Both the position numbers and the translations under genes were made by a program. Source: Phycisphaerae bacterium (GTDB lineage Bacteria; Planctomycetota; Phycisphaerae; Phycisphaerales; SM1A02). From it: a stretch of DNA of 37,689 nucleotides. Position 1 is the first letter of the stretch, and each line of letters starts with the position of its first letter. Where the stretch lies: assembly GCA_002689385.1 (NCBI GenBank), contig NZFX01000074.1, forward strand, positions 37,417 through 75,105. The letters run 5' to 3'. The notes below the pieces were generated by a model that saw only the letters and a program-made list of their open reading frames with translations, had not been told where the DNA came from and made no database searches. Shown here piece by piece: positions 1 to 6,835 of this stretch.

Positions 1-395
1 GAAACTGCAACTTCTGCCACTTTTTGGATCCAATCGGAAGGTAATCCTCCAGCAGACCCTTGATACGCCAGCGTTGCGCTTACAAAACGGTCAGCAACCA
101 CGAGCTCCCCCCGAGCGAGGGCAGGAACGATTTCTTGCTCGACTAACTGAGCCCTGCTTGACATATATAGAAGCATCTCACATTGGATGGTCATGCATTC
201 ATTTGCGGGGTCAAGTAATACTTGGCGTATCTGCTCGCCAATCGGCGTACCGCCCGGTTCTCGAACTTCCTTGACCGTCACGCCATGCCCACGGCTCCAT
301 TGCATAAATCGCCGCATCTGGGTTGATTTTCCAGAACCGTCCGGACCATCAAAAACTATAAATTTACCCGCAAGAGCAGATGCAATTTCGTTCAT
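1..395 (-). CDS. tmk: Thymidylate kinase, 5' part (cut by window edge)
   Basis: Phosphorylates dTMP to dTDP for DNA synthesis in the cytoplasm. I translated the minus strand from the ATG at 395. The N-terminus begins MNEIASALAGKFIVFDG and carries the P-loop GPDGSGKST at about residues 17-25, the thymidylate-kinase REPGGTPIGEQIR segment at about 46-58, and the DRF motif (ADRFVSATLAYQG) at about 101-113. These are the P-loop, DRX and TMP-binding signatures of the family. About 131 residues are visible and the rest lies beyond base 1. A GTG lies nine bases upstream in frame, but the ATG is the better start. The gene diverges from the membrane-protein gene at 456, leaving 60 bp for both promoters. 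Confidence 0.9.
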   Translation of the reverse strand, partial: MNEIASALAGKFIVFDGPDGSGKSTQMRRFMQWSRGHGVTVKEVREPGGTPIGEQIRQVLLDPANECMTIQCEMLLYMSSRAQLVEQEIVPALARGELVVADRFVSATLAYQGSAGGLPSDWIQKVAEVAV

Positions 396-455
396 GTGTG
401 GCACTATCGTGCAATGCGCCACTCTTTGCAAGGGGTGATAGGTACCATGTGATAA

Positions 456-902
456 ATGCTTGTCAAACTTCACCAAGATGGACAAAAAACAGACCACTTT
501 ACGGTGCCATTTGATGAACGCCCGTCTAAAGTTCGACTCGAACAAAGCGAAGAGGAGCTCGTCCTTGATTGGAATTCGACTGTCGACGACTCTGGAAATC
601 TTAAAGCTTGCATCGTGTGCACGGGCGAGCTTTTTCGCGAAAACACGTTCCCGCAGATTACGGGATTCGTCATCGTCCTTGCGTTTGCCGGTGGTGTTGC
701 AGGTCTTCTGGGTTTAGTTACAACATGGCCGATGCTTATTGCCATGGTCGTCCTGCTTCTTATCGATGTCACGATTTTAGTTTTACGTTTTACTCGACTT
801 GTTTGTTACAAGTGTGGAACACGATACTGCAAATTACCCATCGCCCCCTACCATCAAAAATGGGATCCTGATCGATCTGAACAGGTGCAACGTTCTCGCT
901 AA
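456..902 (+). CDS. Two-TM membrane protein with split CxxC motifs
   Basis: Unknown function, 148 aa. A soluble N-terminus of about 65 residues carries CIVC at 52-55. Two hydrophobic helices follow (about 68-90 and 91-111), separated by only a short turn. Just after them comes CYKCGTRYC at 117-125. Two CxxC pairs on either side of a membrane hairpin could join into one zinc ribbon on the cytoplasmic face; that is inference from spacing. The gene sits 16 bp upstream of the DUF481 gene, so the two may be co-transcribed. I do not recognise a named family. Confidence 0.7.
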   Translation: MLVKLHQDGQKTDHFTVPFDERPSKVRLEQSEEELVLDWNSTVDDSGNLKACIVCTGELFRENTFPQITGFVIVLAFAGGVAGLLGLVTTWPMLIAMVVLLLIDVTILVLRFTRLVCYKCGTRYCKLPIAPYHQKWDPDRSEQVQRSR

Positions 903-918
903 TGGGTAAAGTACCCAA

Positions 919-1851
919 ATGGCTACAAAACTACTCTTGGGCTTCATTCTTTTTTTACTTGTCACTTCCACTGCAATTGGTGACATTATTGTGTTATCAA
1001 CCGGTGAACAACTCACCGTAACGGTTCTCGAACAGAATGAAAACAACACAAAAGTACACCATGCAATTCTTGGGGACTTTACCGTCGATGCTGATGAAAT
1101 AGTTTCTGTGGAATATGACGAGGATTCAGAAAACCTACCTAGTCTTGTCAGCGAAGAACCGCCTGTACCCAATACCAATGAGCCCGCACCGTGGAACCAA
1201 GCCATAAACGTAGCACTTGGATTACAAAACGGACAAAAAGATTCTACAAACATTTTTACGTCTTACCAAGCAGACAGAACTATCGACGAGCACAAAGTTG
1301 CTGTTGACATCAGTTATCGAGTGGCAGAGAGTGATGGGGCACGGACTGAAAATCGTTTTTCGAGCAAGTGGGGGAATACGTGGTTTCAGTCTGACAGCAA
1401 GTGGGACGTATTTACAAACCTTCAATTCGATTGGTCTGAATTTCAGTCTTGGGACAAGCGAATCATTGGTGATATCGGTGTGGGTTACGAATTGATAAAC
1501 ACACTTGAAGGTGATGAAACATTTACGCTTACAATTAGCGTTGGTAGTGGTTTTAGAAAAGAGTTCAATTCAAGCAATGAAAGTATCATCCCTGAAGGAT
1601 TGTTTGGTACAAAAGCGCAATGGAATATTTCAAATAAACAAAAACTGTCTGCAGAAACAATTTGGTACCCAGACTATGCTGACTTTGAAAACTATAGGCT
1701 TGTCACCAAAGCAATATGGAATATACAACTTGACGCAGTAGAAAACTTACAGTTTTCCGTTGGATTGTTGCATGAATACGATTCTGTTGTAGATGCGGGT
1801 GTTGAAAAAACAAATTTGCGCATCACTGCAGGAATAAAATACGCTTTTTGA
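919..1851 (+). CDS. DUF481 family outer-membrane beta-barrel protein
   Basis: 310 aa with a signal peptide (residues 1-21, MATKLLLGFILFLLVTSTAIGD). Residues about 22-70 form a small beta-rich domain (DIIVLSTGEQLTVTVLEQ). After a Pro/Glu-rich linker comes a DUF481-type barrel made of alternating strands such as DVFTNLQFDWSEFQSWDKR, ending in ITAGIKYAF with the C-terminal Phe used for outer-membrane insertion. Proteins of this family (YdiY-like, salt-induced) have no firmly known function. The stop codon abuts the stop of the convergent UbiB-family gene with no bases between and no visible terminator. Confidence 0.75.
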   Translation: MATKLLLGFILFLLVTSTAIGDIIVLSTGEQLTVTVLEQNENNTKVHHAILGDFTVDADEIVSVEYDEDSENLPSLVSEEPPVPNTNEPAPWNQAINVALGLQNGQKDSTNIFTSYQADRTIDEHKVAVDISYRVAESDGARTENRFSSKWGNTWFQSDSKWDVFTNLQFDWSEFQSWDKRIIGDIGVGYELINTLEGDETFTLTISVGSGFRKEFNSSNESIIPEGLFGTKAQWNISNKQKLSAETIWYPDYADFENYRLVTKAIWNIQLDAVENLQFSVGLLHEYDSVVDAGVEKTNLRITAGIKYAF

Positions 1852-3504
1852 TTATCTTCCAGCACGCCAATGTTGGATGATTCTCCAAACACCAAGTGTG
1901 CCTGCAAAAATATACCCTACCAGGCCAAGTGCCGAACGAATGTCAATCGAATCCGTACGGTTTGCAAGCACCATAATCGATGAACCCACAATAAGTGCGG
2001 ATATTACAAGCGCCCAACTTACATTTCTTGAAGACCTGTCAATTGCATCAGTCATGTGCTCGACTGATTCTACATCAATATTCAAACGAACTTTGTTGCG
2101 CCGTATCCTATCGAGTATTCTTGTTGCGTCATCTGGCAAACGTTCGGCAAGTTGCGCCCAAAGCAGAGCGGATGTTTCGCTTCTGTTTTTTATCGCAGAA
2201 AAACCGTATTGCGATTTAACGAGTTTTTCAATCGTCGGTTTTGCATAATCCACAAGATTAAAATCAGGAGACATTGCTTTGCCGACACCTTCAATCGTAA
2301 TCAGTGCTTTGATCATCAAAATTAAATCGCCGGGGCACTTCACGCTATGTTTCCGAAGCCCCTCAAGAAATGCTGTCAACATACTTCCCATGTCAATATC
2401 GCCAAGCGGGCCTTCAGTAAAGCGCTCAACAAAATCACGAAGATCTTTACGAAGCTCTCGTTCATTAATGTCATCAAGGGTAATGTCGCCAAGCCGTAAA
2501 AAAGCACTCGTTACGTTATCTAGGTTTTTTTCAGAAACACCATACAGCAACATCGCTAAATCTTTTCGCATAGATTCTTCAACGCGGCCAGTCATTCCAC
2601 AATCGATAAAACAGAGTTTTTCATCTTCAAGGACAAAAATGTTTCCTGGGTGCGGGTCCGCGTGGAAGAAACCAATTTCAAGTGTTTGCCGAACAACTGC
2701 GTGCGCACCATTTGCGACAATTCGGTCGCGTTGTTCTTGTGTGTAATTTTGTTTTTCCCATTTTGTTAACTCTGCGCCATTGACCTCTTCAATCGCAAGA
2801 ATTCGCTTCGTTGAACATTCAGGATACACTTCTGGAAATGTCGCTGTTTCATCCGCTGTCATCGCCTTAAGCATTTTTGTACTGTCTGCTTCATGCCGCA
2901 GATCTAGTTCATTGTCGAGAGCTTCTGCAAAAGTATCAATCACTTCCCTTGGATCAAATCCGAGTTTTGCACCATGACTATTCAATAAGGAAGCCACCAC
3001 TTCAAGGACTTCTAGATCAGACCGAACCGTCTTCTCGATATTTGGGCGCAATATTTTTAAAACAATGTTGTTGCCATCTATCGAGACTGCTCTGTGCACC
3101 TGTGCCATCGACCCGTCGCCGATAGGAGTCTCTTCAATGGAAGAAAACAGAGAATCTAGTTCCGATCCGTATTCTCTCTCGATTTCTTTTTTAATTTCAA
3201 CCCACGGCACAACTGGGCAACTGTCTTGCAGGTTTGCTAGTTCTTCGGACCACGACGGTGGCACAAGATCAGGGCGCATGCTGAGAACTTGGCCAAGTTT
3301 CATAAATGTAGGGCCTAATGCTTCAAGGGCCAGCCGAAACCGCACTGGCGCTGGCTTCTGGTCTACTTCATGAGCTTTATTAAATTTACCAAGAAAAGTG
3401 CCTAATTTTGTGTCCCGAATTATCTCACCGAAGCCGAACTTTGCGGCGACAGAGACAATTTCTTTCATTCTTGGAAGGTTTCTTATTAGCTTTGATGTTG
3501 GCAT
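1852..3504 (-). CDS. ABC1/UbiB/AarF-family atypical kinase-like protein
   Basis: 550 aa from the ATG at 3504. The longer reading frame would need a TTG at 3531, which is less likely. The family acts in quinone biosynthesis or lipid homeostasis at the membrane. Visible motifs: KxGQ (KLGQ, 69-72), nucleotide loop GDGSMAQVH (129-137), VLK lysine (K150), the ELDLRHEA ExD segment (about 199-206), HADPHPGN (281-288) and the DFG equivalent IDCG (D301). Two hydrophobic helices near the C-terminus (VSWALVISALIVGSSIMVL and the following stretch) should anchor it. The usual Ala-rich loop (AAAS) of this family is replaced by GDGS; see findings. The gene stands alone, convergent with the DUF481 gene. Confidence 0.85.
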   Translation of the reverse strand: MPTSKLIRNLPRMKEIVSVAAKFGFGEIIRDTKLGTFLGKFNKAHEVDQKPAPVRFRLALEALGPTFMKLGQVLSMRPDLVPPSWSEELANLQDSCPVVPWVEIKKEIEREYGSELDSLFSSIEETPIGDGSMAQVHRAVSIDGNNIVLKILRPNIEKTVRSDLEVLEVVASLLNSHGAKLGFDPREVIDTFAEALDNELDLRHEADSTKMLKAMTADETATFPEVYPECSTKRILAIEEVNGAELTKWEKQNYTQEQRDRIVANGAHAVVRQTLEIGFFHADPHPGNIFVLEDEKLCFIDCGMTGRVEESMRKDLAMLLYGVSEKNLDNVTSAFLRLGDITLDDINERELRKDLRDFVERFTEGPLGDIDMGSMLTAFLEGLRKHSVKCPGDLILMIKALITIEGVGKAMSPDFNLVDYAKPTIEKLVKSQYGFSAIKNRSETSALLWAQLAERLPDDATRILDRIRRNKVRLNIDVESVEHMTDAIDRSSRNVSWALVISALIVGSSIMVLANRTDSIDIRSALGLVGYIFAGTLGVWRIIQHWRAGR

Positions 3505-3557
3505 AGGACTGAATAATACCACTTTATGCAAAAATATTAAAAAAATTTACGTTTTCG

Positions 3558-3587
3558 TTGACCATTTTCGTTTGGGGTGCATAGTAG
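3558..3587 (+). promoter_or_regulatory. Putative sigma70-type promoter for the 74-aa ORF
   Basis: A -35-like TTGACC at 3558-3563 and a -10-like TAGTAG at 3582-3587 are spaced by 18 bp. The predicted transcription start (about 3594) falls on the ATG at 3593, so the transcript would be leaderless or nearly so if this promoter is real. Confidence 0.4.
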
Positions 3588-3592
3588 TAAGT

Positions 3593-3817
3593 ATGAAACA
3601 CGATTCTCAAAACGAAAGACTTCAAAGACTATTGTCTCAAAAGAAGCATAAAGTTGCTGTCCGCAGTGCAAACGCACCAGCAGCTTGTTTTATGGCTTCA
3701 CTACGTTGTTGTGCGCATGGGGAATGGAAACTCGCGGCAAAGTATCTAACATCCACGATGAACCTTATTTGGACAACCATCGTACATCCCAAAGAGGGAG
3801 CAAATCGGAAAAACTGA
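3593..3817 (+). CDS. Small basic hypothetical protein, 74 aa
   Basis: Starts MKHDSQNERLQRLLSQKKHK and ends HPKEGANRKN. It is basic, with a helical, charged N-terminus and a Cys pair (RCC, about 38-40). The ATG at 3593 was chosen because the longer frame upstream (from 3398) would run into the UbiB gene's coding sequence on the other strand. A strong intrinsic terminator follows 26 bp after the stop, and a possible promoter lies directly upstream, so this is probably a monocistronic unit of about 280 nt. No family recognised; it could also be an RNA gene with an incidental ORF. Confidence 0.45.
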   Translation: MKHDSQNERLQRLLSQKKHKVAVRSANAPAACFMASLRCCAHGEWKLAAKYLTSTMNLIWTTIVHPKEGANRKN

Positions 3818-3842
3818 GTAACTACTCAAACCAAACACCGAC

Positions 3843-3875
3843 AAGCCCCGCCTAGCCAAGGACGGGGCTTTTTTT
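3843..3875 (+). terminator. Rho-independent terminator
   Basis: Perfect 8-bp stem AAGCCCCG (3843-3850) with CGGGGCTT (3863-3870), 12-nt loop, followed by a run of T to 3875. It ends the 74-aa ORF's transcript and lies 16 bp before the next ATG. Confidence 0.9.
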
Positions 3876-3891
3876 AAGAACTTTACCAACC

Positions 3892-4527
3892 ATGAATTCA
3901 CCACTACACAACCAAAACGAATCAAACAAATGGAACGAATTTGAGCCTTCATTGGCATCGATGTTCAACCCGTTGAGAATCAAATTGTCAACTACCGCCG
4001 ATGGATGGTGTGTCGATATCTCCTCACTCACTCCTTGCGATGCCATGGTGGCGCTCGCTCGAGAAGATTTGCTGGAAGATTCGACCATCCTCTGTGGCGA
4101 TGGTGCAACCAAATGGGTTGCTTGTGTTCGTGGTCCGGTCGAATCGGGTGACGCGAAAGCAATTGTTCGAGAAGTTTCCACTTCTGCATCACCCCTCTGT
4201 GCTGATTTCCGAATGCAGTCGGTTGTAATAACAAGCAATAACACCGGTGTCTCTGCACACGTTCGTGAATATGATGAGGCACTTTTTCTTGCTTCGGTTG
4301 CACTAGCTCGACACATGAGTGATTTGCTAGGAAAACAGGTGCAAGAGCCAGACCTCGGAGTTATGGATGCAATGCTGCATAAAACAGGCACCCTTTCTAT
4401 CAAACTAATCGAATCTGAAGTATTTGCTTCCTTTGTCGATGTTGGCGTCTCAACATCGGACAGCAATGAACCAGCAGACAGTTCCATGATCTATGACATT
4501 TACTCAGATTCATGGCACTGTGAATAA
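3892..4527 (+). CDS. Hypothetical protein, 211 aa
   Basis: Not recognised. Soluble and acidic overall, with no signal peptide or membrane segment. Recognisable stretches are GWCVDISSLTPCDAMVALA (38-56) and DEALFLASVALARHMSDLLG (about 127-146). The plus strand was chosen over an antisense frame of the same length because it is bounded by a terminator on each side (3843-3875 and 4581-4615) and begins with ATG just after the first. It therefore looks like a single-gene transcription unit, although no clear promoter or Shine-Dalgarno sequence is visible in the 16 bp between terminator and start. Confidence 0.6.
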   Translation: MNSPLHNQNESNKWNEFEPSLASMFNPLRIKLSTTADGWCVDISSLTPCDAMVALAREDLLEDSTILCGDGATKWVACVRGPVESGDAKAIVREVSTSASPLCADFRMQSVVITSNNTGVSAHVREYDEALFLASVALARHMSDLLGKQVQEPDLGVMDAMLHKTGTLSIKLIESEVFASFVDVGVSTSDSNEPADSSMIYDIYSDSWHCE

Positions 4528-4580
4528 GCTCTCCTTTCGCGCATGGCTGCGTTAGCTGTGCGCAATCCTCCTCCTTGGTA

Positions 4581-4615
4581 AATCAGGGTCGGCTAAAACC
4601 GACCCTGATTTTTTT
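4581..4615 (+). terminator. Rho-independent terminator
   Basis: Perfect 12-bp stem AATCAGGGTCGG (4581-4592) with CCGACCCTGATT (4599-4610), 6-nt loop CTAAAA, then a T run. It lies 53 bp after the stop of the 211-aa gene. Confidence 0.95.
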
Positions 4616-4643
4616 GTCAAAACAAATTATTTCTGCAGTGGTG

Positions 4644-4666
4644 TCAGACCCCTGGGTTCAGACCCC
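4644..4666 (+). repeat. Tandem TCAGACCCC words (REP-like)
   Basis: TCAGACCCC occurs at 4644-4652 and again at 4658-4666, 14 bp apart. A related TCAGACCTC occurs at 15790-15798. Such words resemble pieces of REP-type elements, but this is only a resemblance. Confidence 0.35.
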
Positions 4667-4682
4667 CTCTTATACTGCGGAC

Positions 4683-5423
4683 GTGCAATTAGTAACACAC
4701 AATCAAAGCGATAATGGGGTTCTGCATATTTCGCTTCATGATGCAAAAAAACGAAATGCATTAGGTACCGAGATGTTTGATGCTCTAGACATTGCAATCA
4801 ACGCAGTGAATGGTAAAACTCGGTGCGTTTTGCTTTGTGGGGAGGGTCCTGCTTTTTGTGGTGGGTTTGACATGAAAGCATGCGTTGATAACCTCGAAAT
4901 TTTAGAAACGTACATCTTGCGTCTAAGCAAACTCATACGTTCATTAAGAAGGTTAGCCATGCCCGTTGTCGTCTGTGCCCATGGCGCCGCAATTGCAGGT
5001 GGGTGCGCACTTCTGACAGGATGCGATTTTGTGGTTGGGTCACTTGACAGTAAGTATGGATACCCAGTGCATCGCATTGGCATTTCACCTGCTGTCACGA
5101 TCCCGACTCTTTTTCAAAAACTCGGCGAGGGGCCTGCTCGAGCACTCGCTCTTGGTGGTGAGATTATCGATGGAGAAAAAGCACTCAATATTGGATTGCT
5201 TACACACCTCGAAGAATCCACAAATTGCGCACGAGCAAAAGCACAAGAACTTGCCGACTCTCTTGCTGCAAAACCGCCCATCGCACTTCAAACAACAAAA
5301 CAATGGCTGAACGAACTTGACGGTTCACTTGACGATGAATTTTTTGATGCGCCGGCAAAACACTCTGCCTCTTCGCTTGGTGAAGAAACAAAAACCCTTC
5401 TCAACAACCTGTGGAAAAAATGA
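4683..5423 (+). CDS. Enoyl-CoA hydratase/isomerase-fold protein, catalytic Glu residues missing
   Basis: 246 aa from the GTG at 4683. The open frame reaches back to 4575, but that start lies inside the preceding terminator, so a downstream start is required; GTG 4683 aligns well with the start of the paralogue at 27527. Crotonase-fold marks are KKRNALGTEMFDAL (22-35), oxyanion-hole CGGFDMK (59-65) and HGAAIAGGCALLTGCDF (100-116). In classical hydratases two glutamates act at GGxE and at the PE motif; here these are Ala109 and Val129 (KYGYPVHRIGISPAV). The C-terminal TTKQWLNELDGSLDDE matches the paralogue. It could use a different reaction of the superfamily or be non-catalytic. It is not in an obvious operon. 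Confidence 0.8.
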   Translation: MQLVTHNQSDNGVLHISLHDAKKRNALGTEMFDALDIAINAVNGKTRCVLLCGEGPAFCGGFDMKACVDNLEILETYILRLSKLIRSLRRLAMPVVVCAHGAAIAGGCALLTGCDFVVGSLDSKYGYPVHRIGISPAVTIPTLFQKLGEGPARALALGGEIIDGEKALNIGLLTHLEESTNCARAKAQELADSLAAKPPIALQTTKQWLNELDGSLDDEFFDAPAKHSASSLGEETKTLLNNLWKK

Positions 5424-5487
5424 GTTACTTACACTTAGCCCAGTTGCCAACAATATACAAAATATCTGCAACGTCAAGTAAATTTGT

Positions 5488-5504
5488 TGATAACATTAAT
5501 CAAT
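5488..5504. promoter_or_regulatory. Possible operator: TTGATAACATTAATCAA dyad
   Basis: A near-perfect inverted repeat (6 of 7 positions per half, 3-bp centre) lies 55 bp upstream of the ArsM-like gene. ArsR/SmtB-type repressors bind short AT-rich dyads like this, but no such regulator gene is in the window. The assignment is a guess. Confidence 0.3.
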
Positions 5505-5559
5505 CACTTGCTATTAGAACTGTTTTTCATCCTTTAGATACATCAAAATAGAGATACTT

Positions 5560-6372
5560 ATGGACAAACAACAAGCAGAATCCGCTTGCAACGACCGTTA
5601 CTCACCAGCCGCAACAAAGGTAGAACCCGCGCTTTGCTGTCCAGTCGATTACGACGCTAAGTGGCTTAAGGCAATTCCACAAGAAGTTATAGATTGTGAC
5701 TACGGTTGTGGAGACCCCAGCAAATATGTACGCGGAGGGGAAACGGTTTTAGATCTAGGTTCAGGAGCAGGAAAAATTTGTTTTATCGCAAGCCAAGTTG
5801 TTGGGGAATCAGGCAAAGTCATCGGCGTCGATATGAATAAATCCATGCTGGAAGTTGCGAATCGATTTGCTCCTGTTGTGGCAGAAAAAATCGGTTTTTC
5901 AAACGTTGAGTTTCACAAAGGAAACATTGTCAACATGCAGGGCATTGTTGACGACGACACCATTGATGTTGTTGTTTCTAATTGTGTTTTGAATCTTGTT
6001 TCAAATCACGAAAAGTCTGACCTATTCAAAGAACTGTACCGAGTGACTGCACCAGGCGGGCGGGCAGTTATATCAGACATCGTTGCAGATGTTGATGTGC
6101 CCAAAGAAATGCAAGAAGATGAGCACCTGTGGAGCGGGTGCATTTCAGGCGCAATGAAAGACGATGGATTTGTACAGGCATTCGCGGATGCAGGTTTTGA
6201 AGAAATAACCGTTGTAAAACACGAAGCAGAACCTTGGCAAACCGTCAACGGTATTGCGTTTCGTTCAATGACTGTTGTGGCGTGCAAGGTCGATGCAGAT
6301 GGCAACACAGATTCTGGTCCGATGCCTGACCAAGACGAGGAGCGTTGCTGTTCGGGATCCGATTGTTGTTAA
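5560..6372 (+). CDS. arsM: ArsM-like SAM-dependent methyltransferase (arsenite)
   Basis: 270 aa. The family transfers methyl groups from S-adenosylmethionine to As(III) in the cytoplasm. The SAM motif VLDLGSGAGK is at 63-72 and the acidic loop GVDMNKSML at 89-97. The three cysteines that bind As(III) in ArsM proteins have clear counterparts: C50 (DYGCGDP), C142 (SNCVLNL) and C194 (SGCISGA). There is also a CC pair at 26-27 and a C-terminal tail RCCSGSDCC (262-270), both plausible extra arsenic or metal ligands. No arsR, arsB or arsC neighbours it. The start ATG follows GAGATACTT with only a weak ribosome-binding site. A dyad at 5488-5504 might be its operator. Confidence 0.75.
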   Translation: MDKQQAESACNDRYSPAATKVEPALCCPVDYDAKWLKAIPQEVIDCDYGCGDPSKYVRGGETVLDLGSGAGKICFIASQVVGESGKVIGVDMNKSMLEVANRFAPVVAEKIGFSNVEFHKGNIVNMQGIVDDDTIDVVVSNCVLNLVSNHEKSDLFKELYRVTAPGGRAVISDIVADVDVPKEMQEDEHLWSGCISGAMKDDGFVQAFADAGFEEITVVKHEAEPWQTVNGIAFRSMTVVACKVDADGNTDSGPMPDQDEERCCSGSDCC

Positions 6373-6512
6373 TCGATAGGACTGTTACTTTTTAATTGCT
6401 CTGTTCTGATTCATTGCAACATTCAATTGTGGAGTAGTTGCCCCGCCTGGACAAGCCACTGTCATTTAGCGCCGCCTAGGCCATACTGCACATCAATTTG
6501 ATGTTGCGATAG

Positions 6513-6760
6513 TTAACTGCCATCAATGCCAACCCGCTTTGTACCAACTACATCACCAACATGCACTGTAACCTTTGCACCTATTGCAAATACGTTCGGT
6601 GGAGATTGTTCAGGTGCACCGTGTCCCACGTTGCATCGATAACGGGCCCAACAATTTCATGCCACTTCAACACAACGCTGCTCACGATACAGGCAAGCAA
6701 AAGTACGACCGAAATGTACCCGAATAACTGATAGTGGATTAAGTTTTCGTTTTGCCGCAT
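6513..6760 (-). pseudogene. Small one-TM protein gene, apparently frameshifted
   Basis: From the ATG at 6760 a 59-aa frame runs to a TAG at 6581. It starts MRQNENLIHYQLFGY, then has one membrane helix (ISVVLLLACIVSSVVL). A second minus-strand frame that overlaps its end reads APEQSPPNVFAIGAK, then VTVHVGDVVGTKRVGIDGS to a TAA at 6513-6515. The second piece looks like protein but lacks a start of its own. A single-base change would join the two into a protein of about 80 aa. It could be a decayed gene, a sequencing error, or a genuine 59-aa protein with a chance tail. It lies downstream of thiC in the same direction. Confidence 0.4.
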
Positions 6761-6761
6761 G

Positions 6762-6793
6762 TGCTAAGGTGAACTTATGCACACACCTTAGCA
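6762..6793. repeat. Perfect 10-bp inverted repeat downstream of thiC
   Basis: TGCTAAGGTG (6762-6771) pairs with CACCTTAGCA (6784-6793) around a 12-nt loop. It begins 43 bp after the thiC stop and just upstream of the small ORF at 6760. There is no T run on either side, so it is not a canonical intrinsic terminator; it could stabilise an mRNA 3' end or be a protein-binding site. Confidence 0.6.
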
Positions 6794-6835
6794 TTAGCAA
6801 AAACCCACCACAACATGAGGCCTATTGGTCTTTAT

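Larger units (their letters stand above)
6373..6835. other. 463-bp gene-poor stretch between arsM and thiC
   Basis: No long ORF on either strand. It holds the decayed small gene described at 6513-6760 and a perfect inverted repeat at 6762-6793. I see nothing that I can name in 6373-6512. Confidence 0.6.

Noticed and set aside
3852-4487. Antisense 211-aa frame opposite the 211-aa hypothetical gene
   Set aside because: It would read back through the terminator at 3843-3875, has Ser/Thr-rich shadow-like composition, and the plus-strand frame is bounded by two terminators.
6560-6760. Programmed -1 frameshift in the small minus-strand gene
   Set aside because: GGGCCC occurs near the junction but in the wrong phase for a slippery heptamer, so decay or assembly error is preferred.
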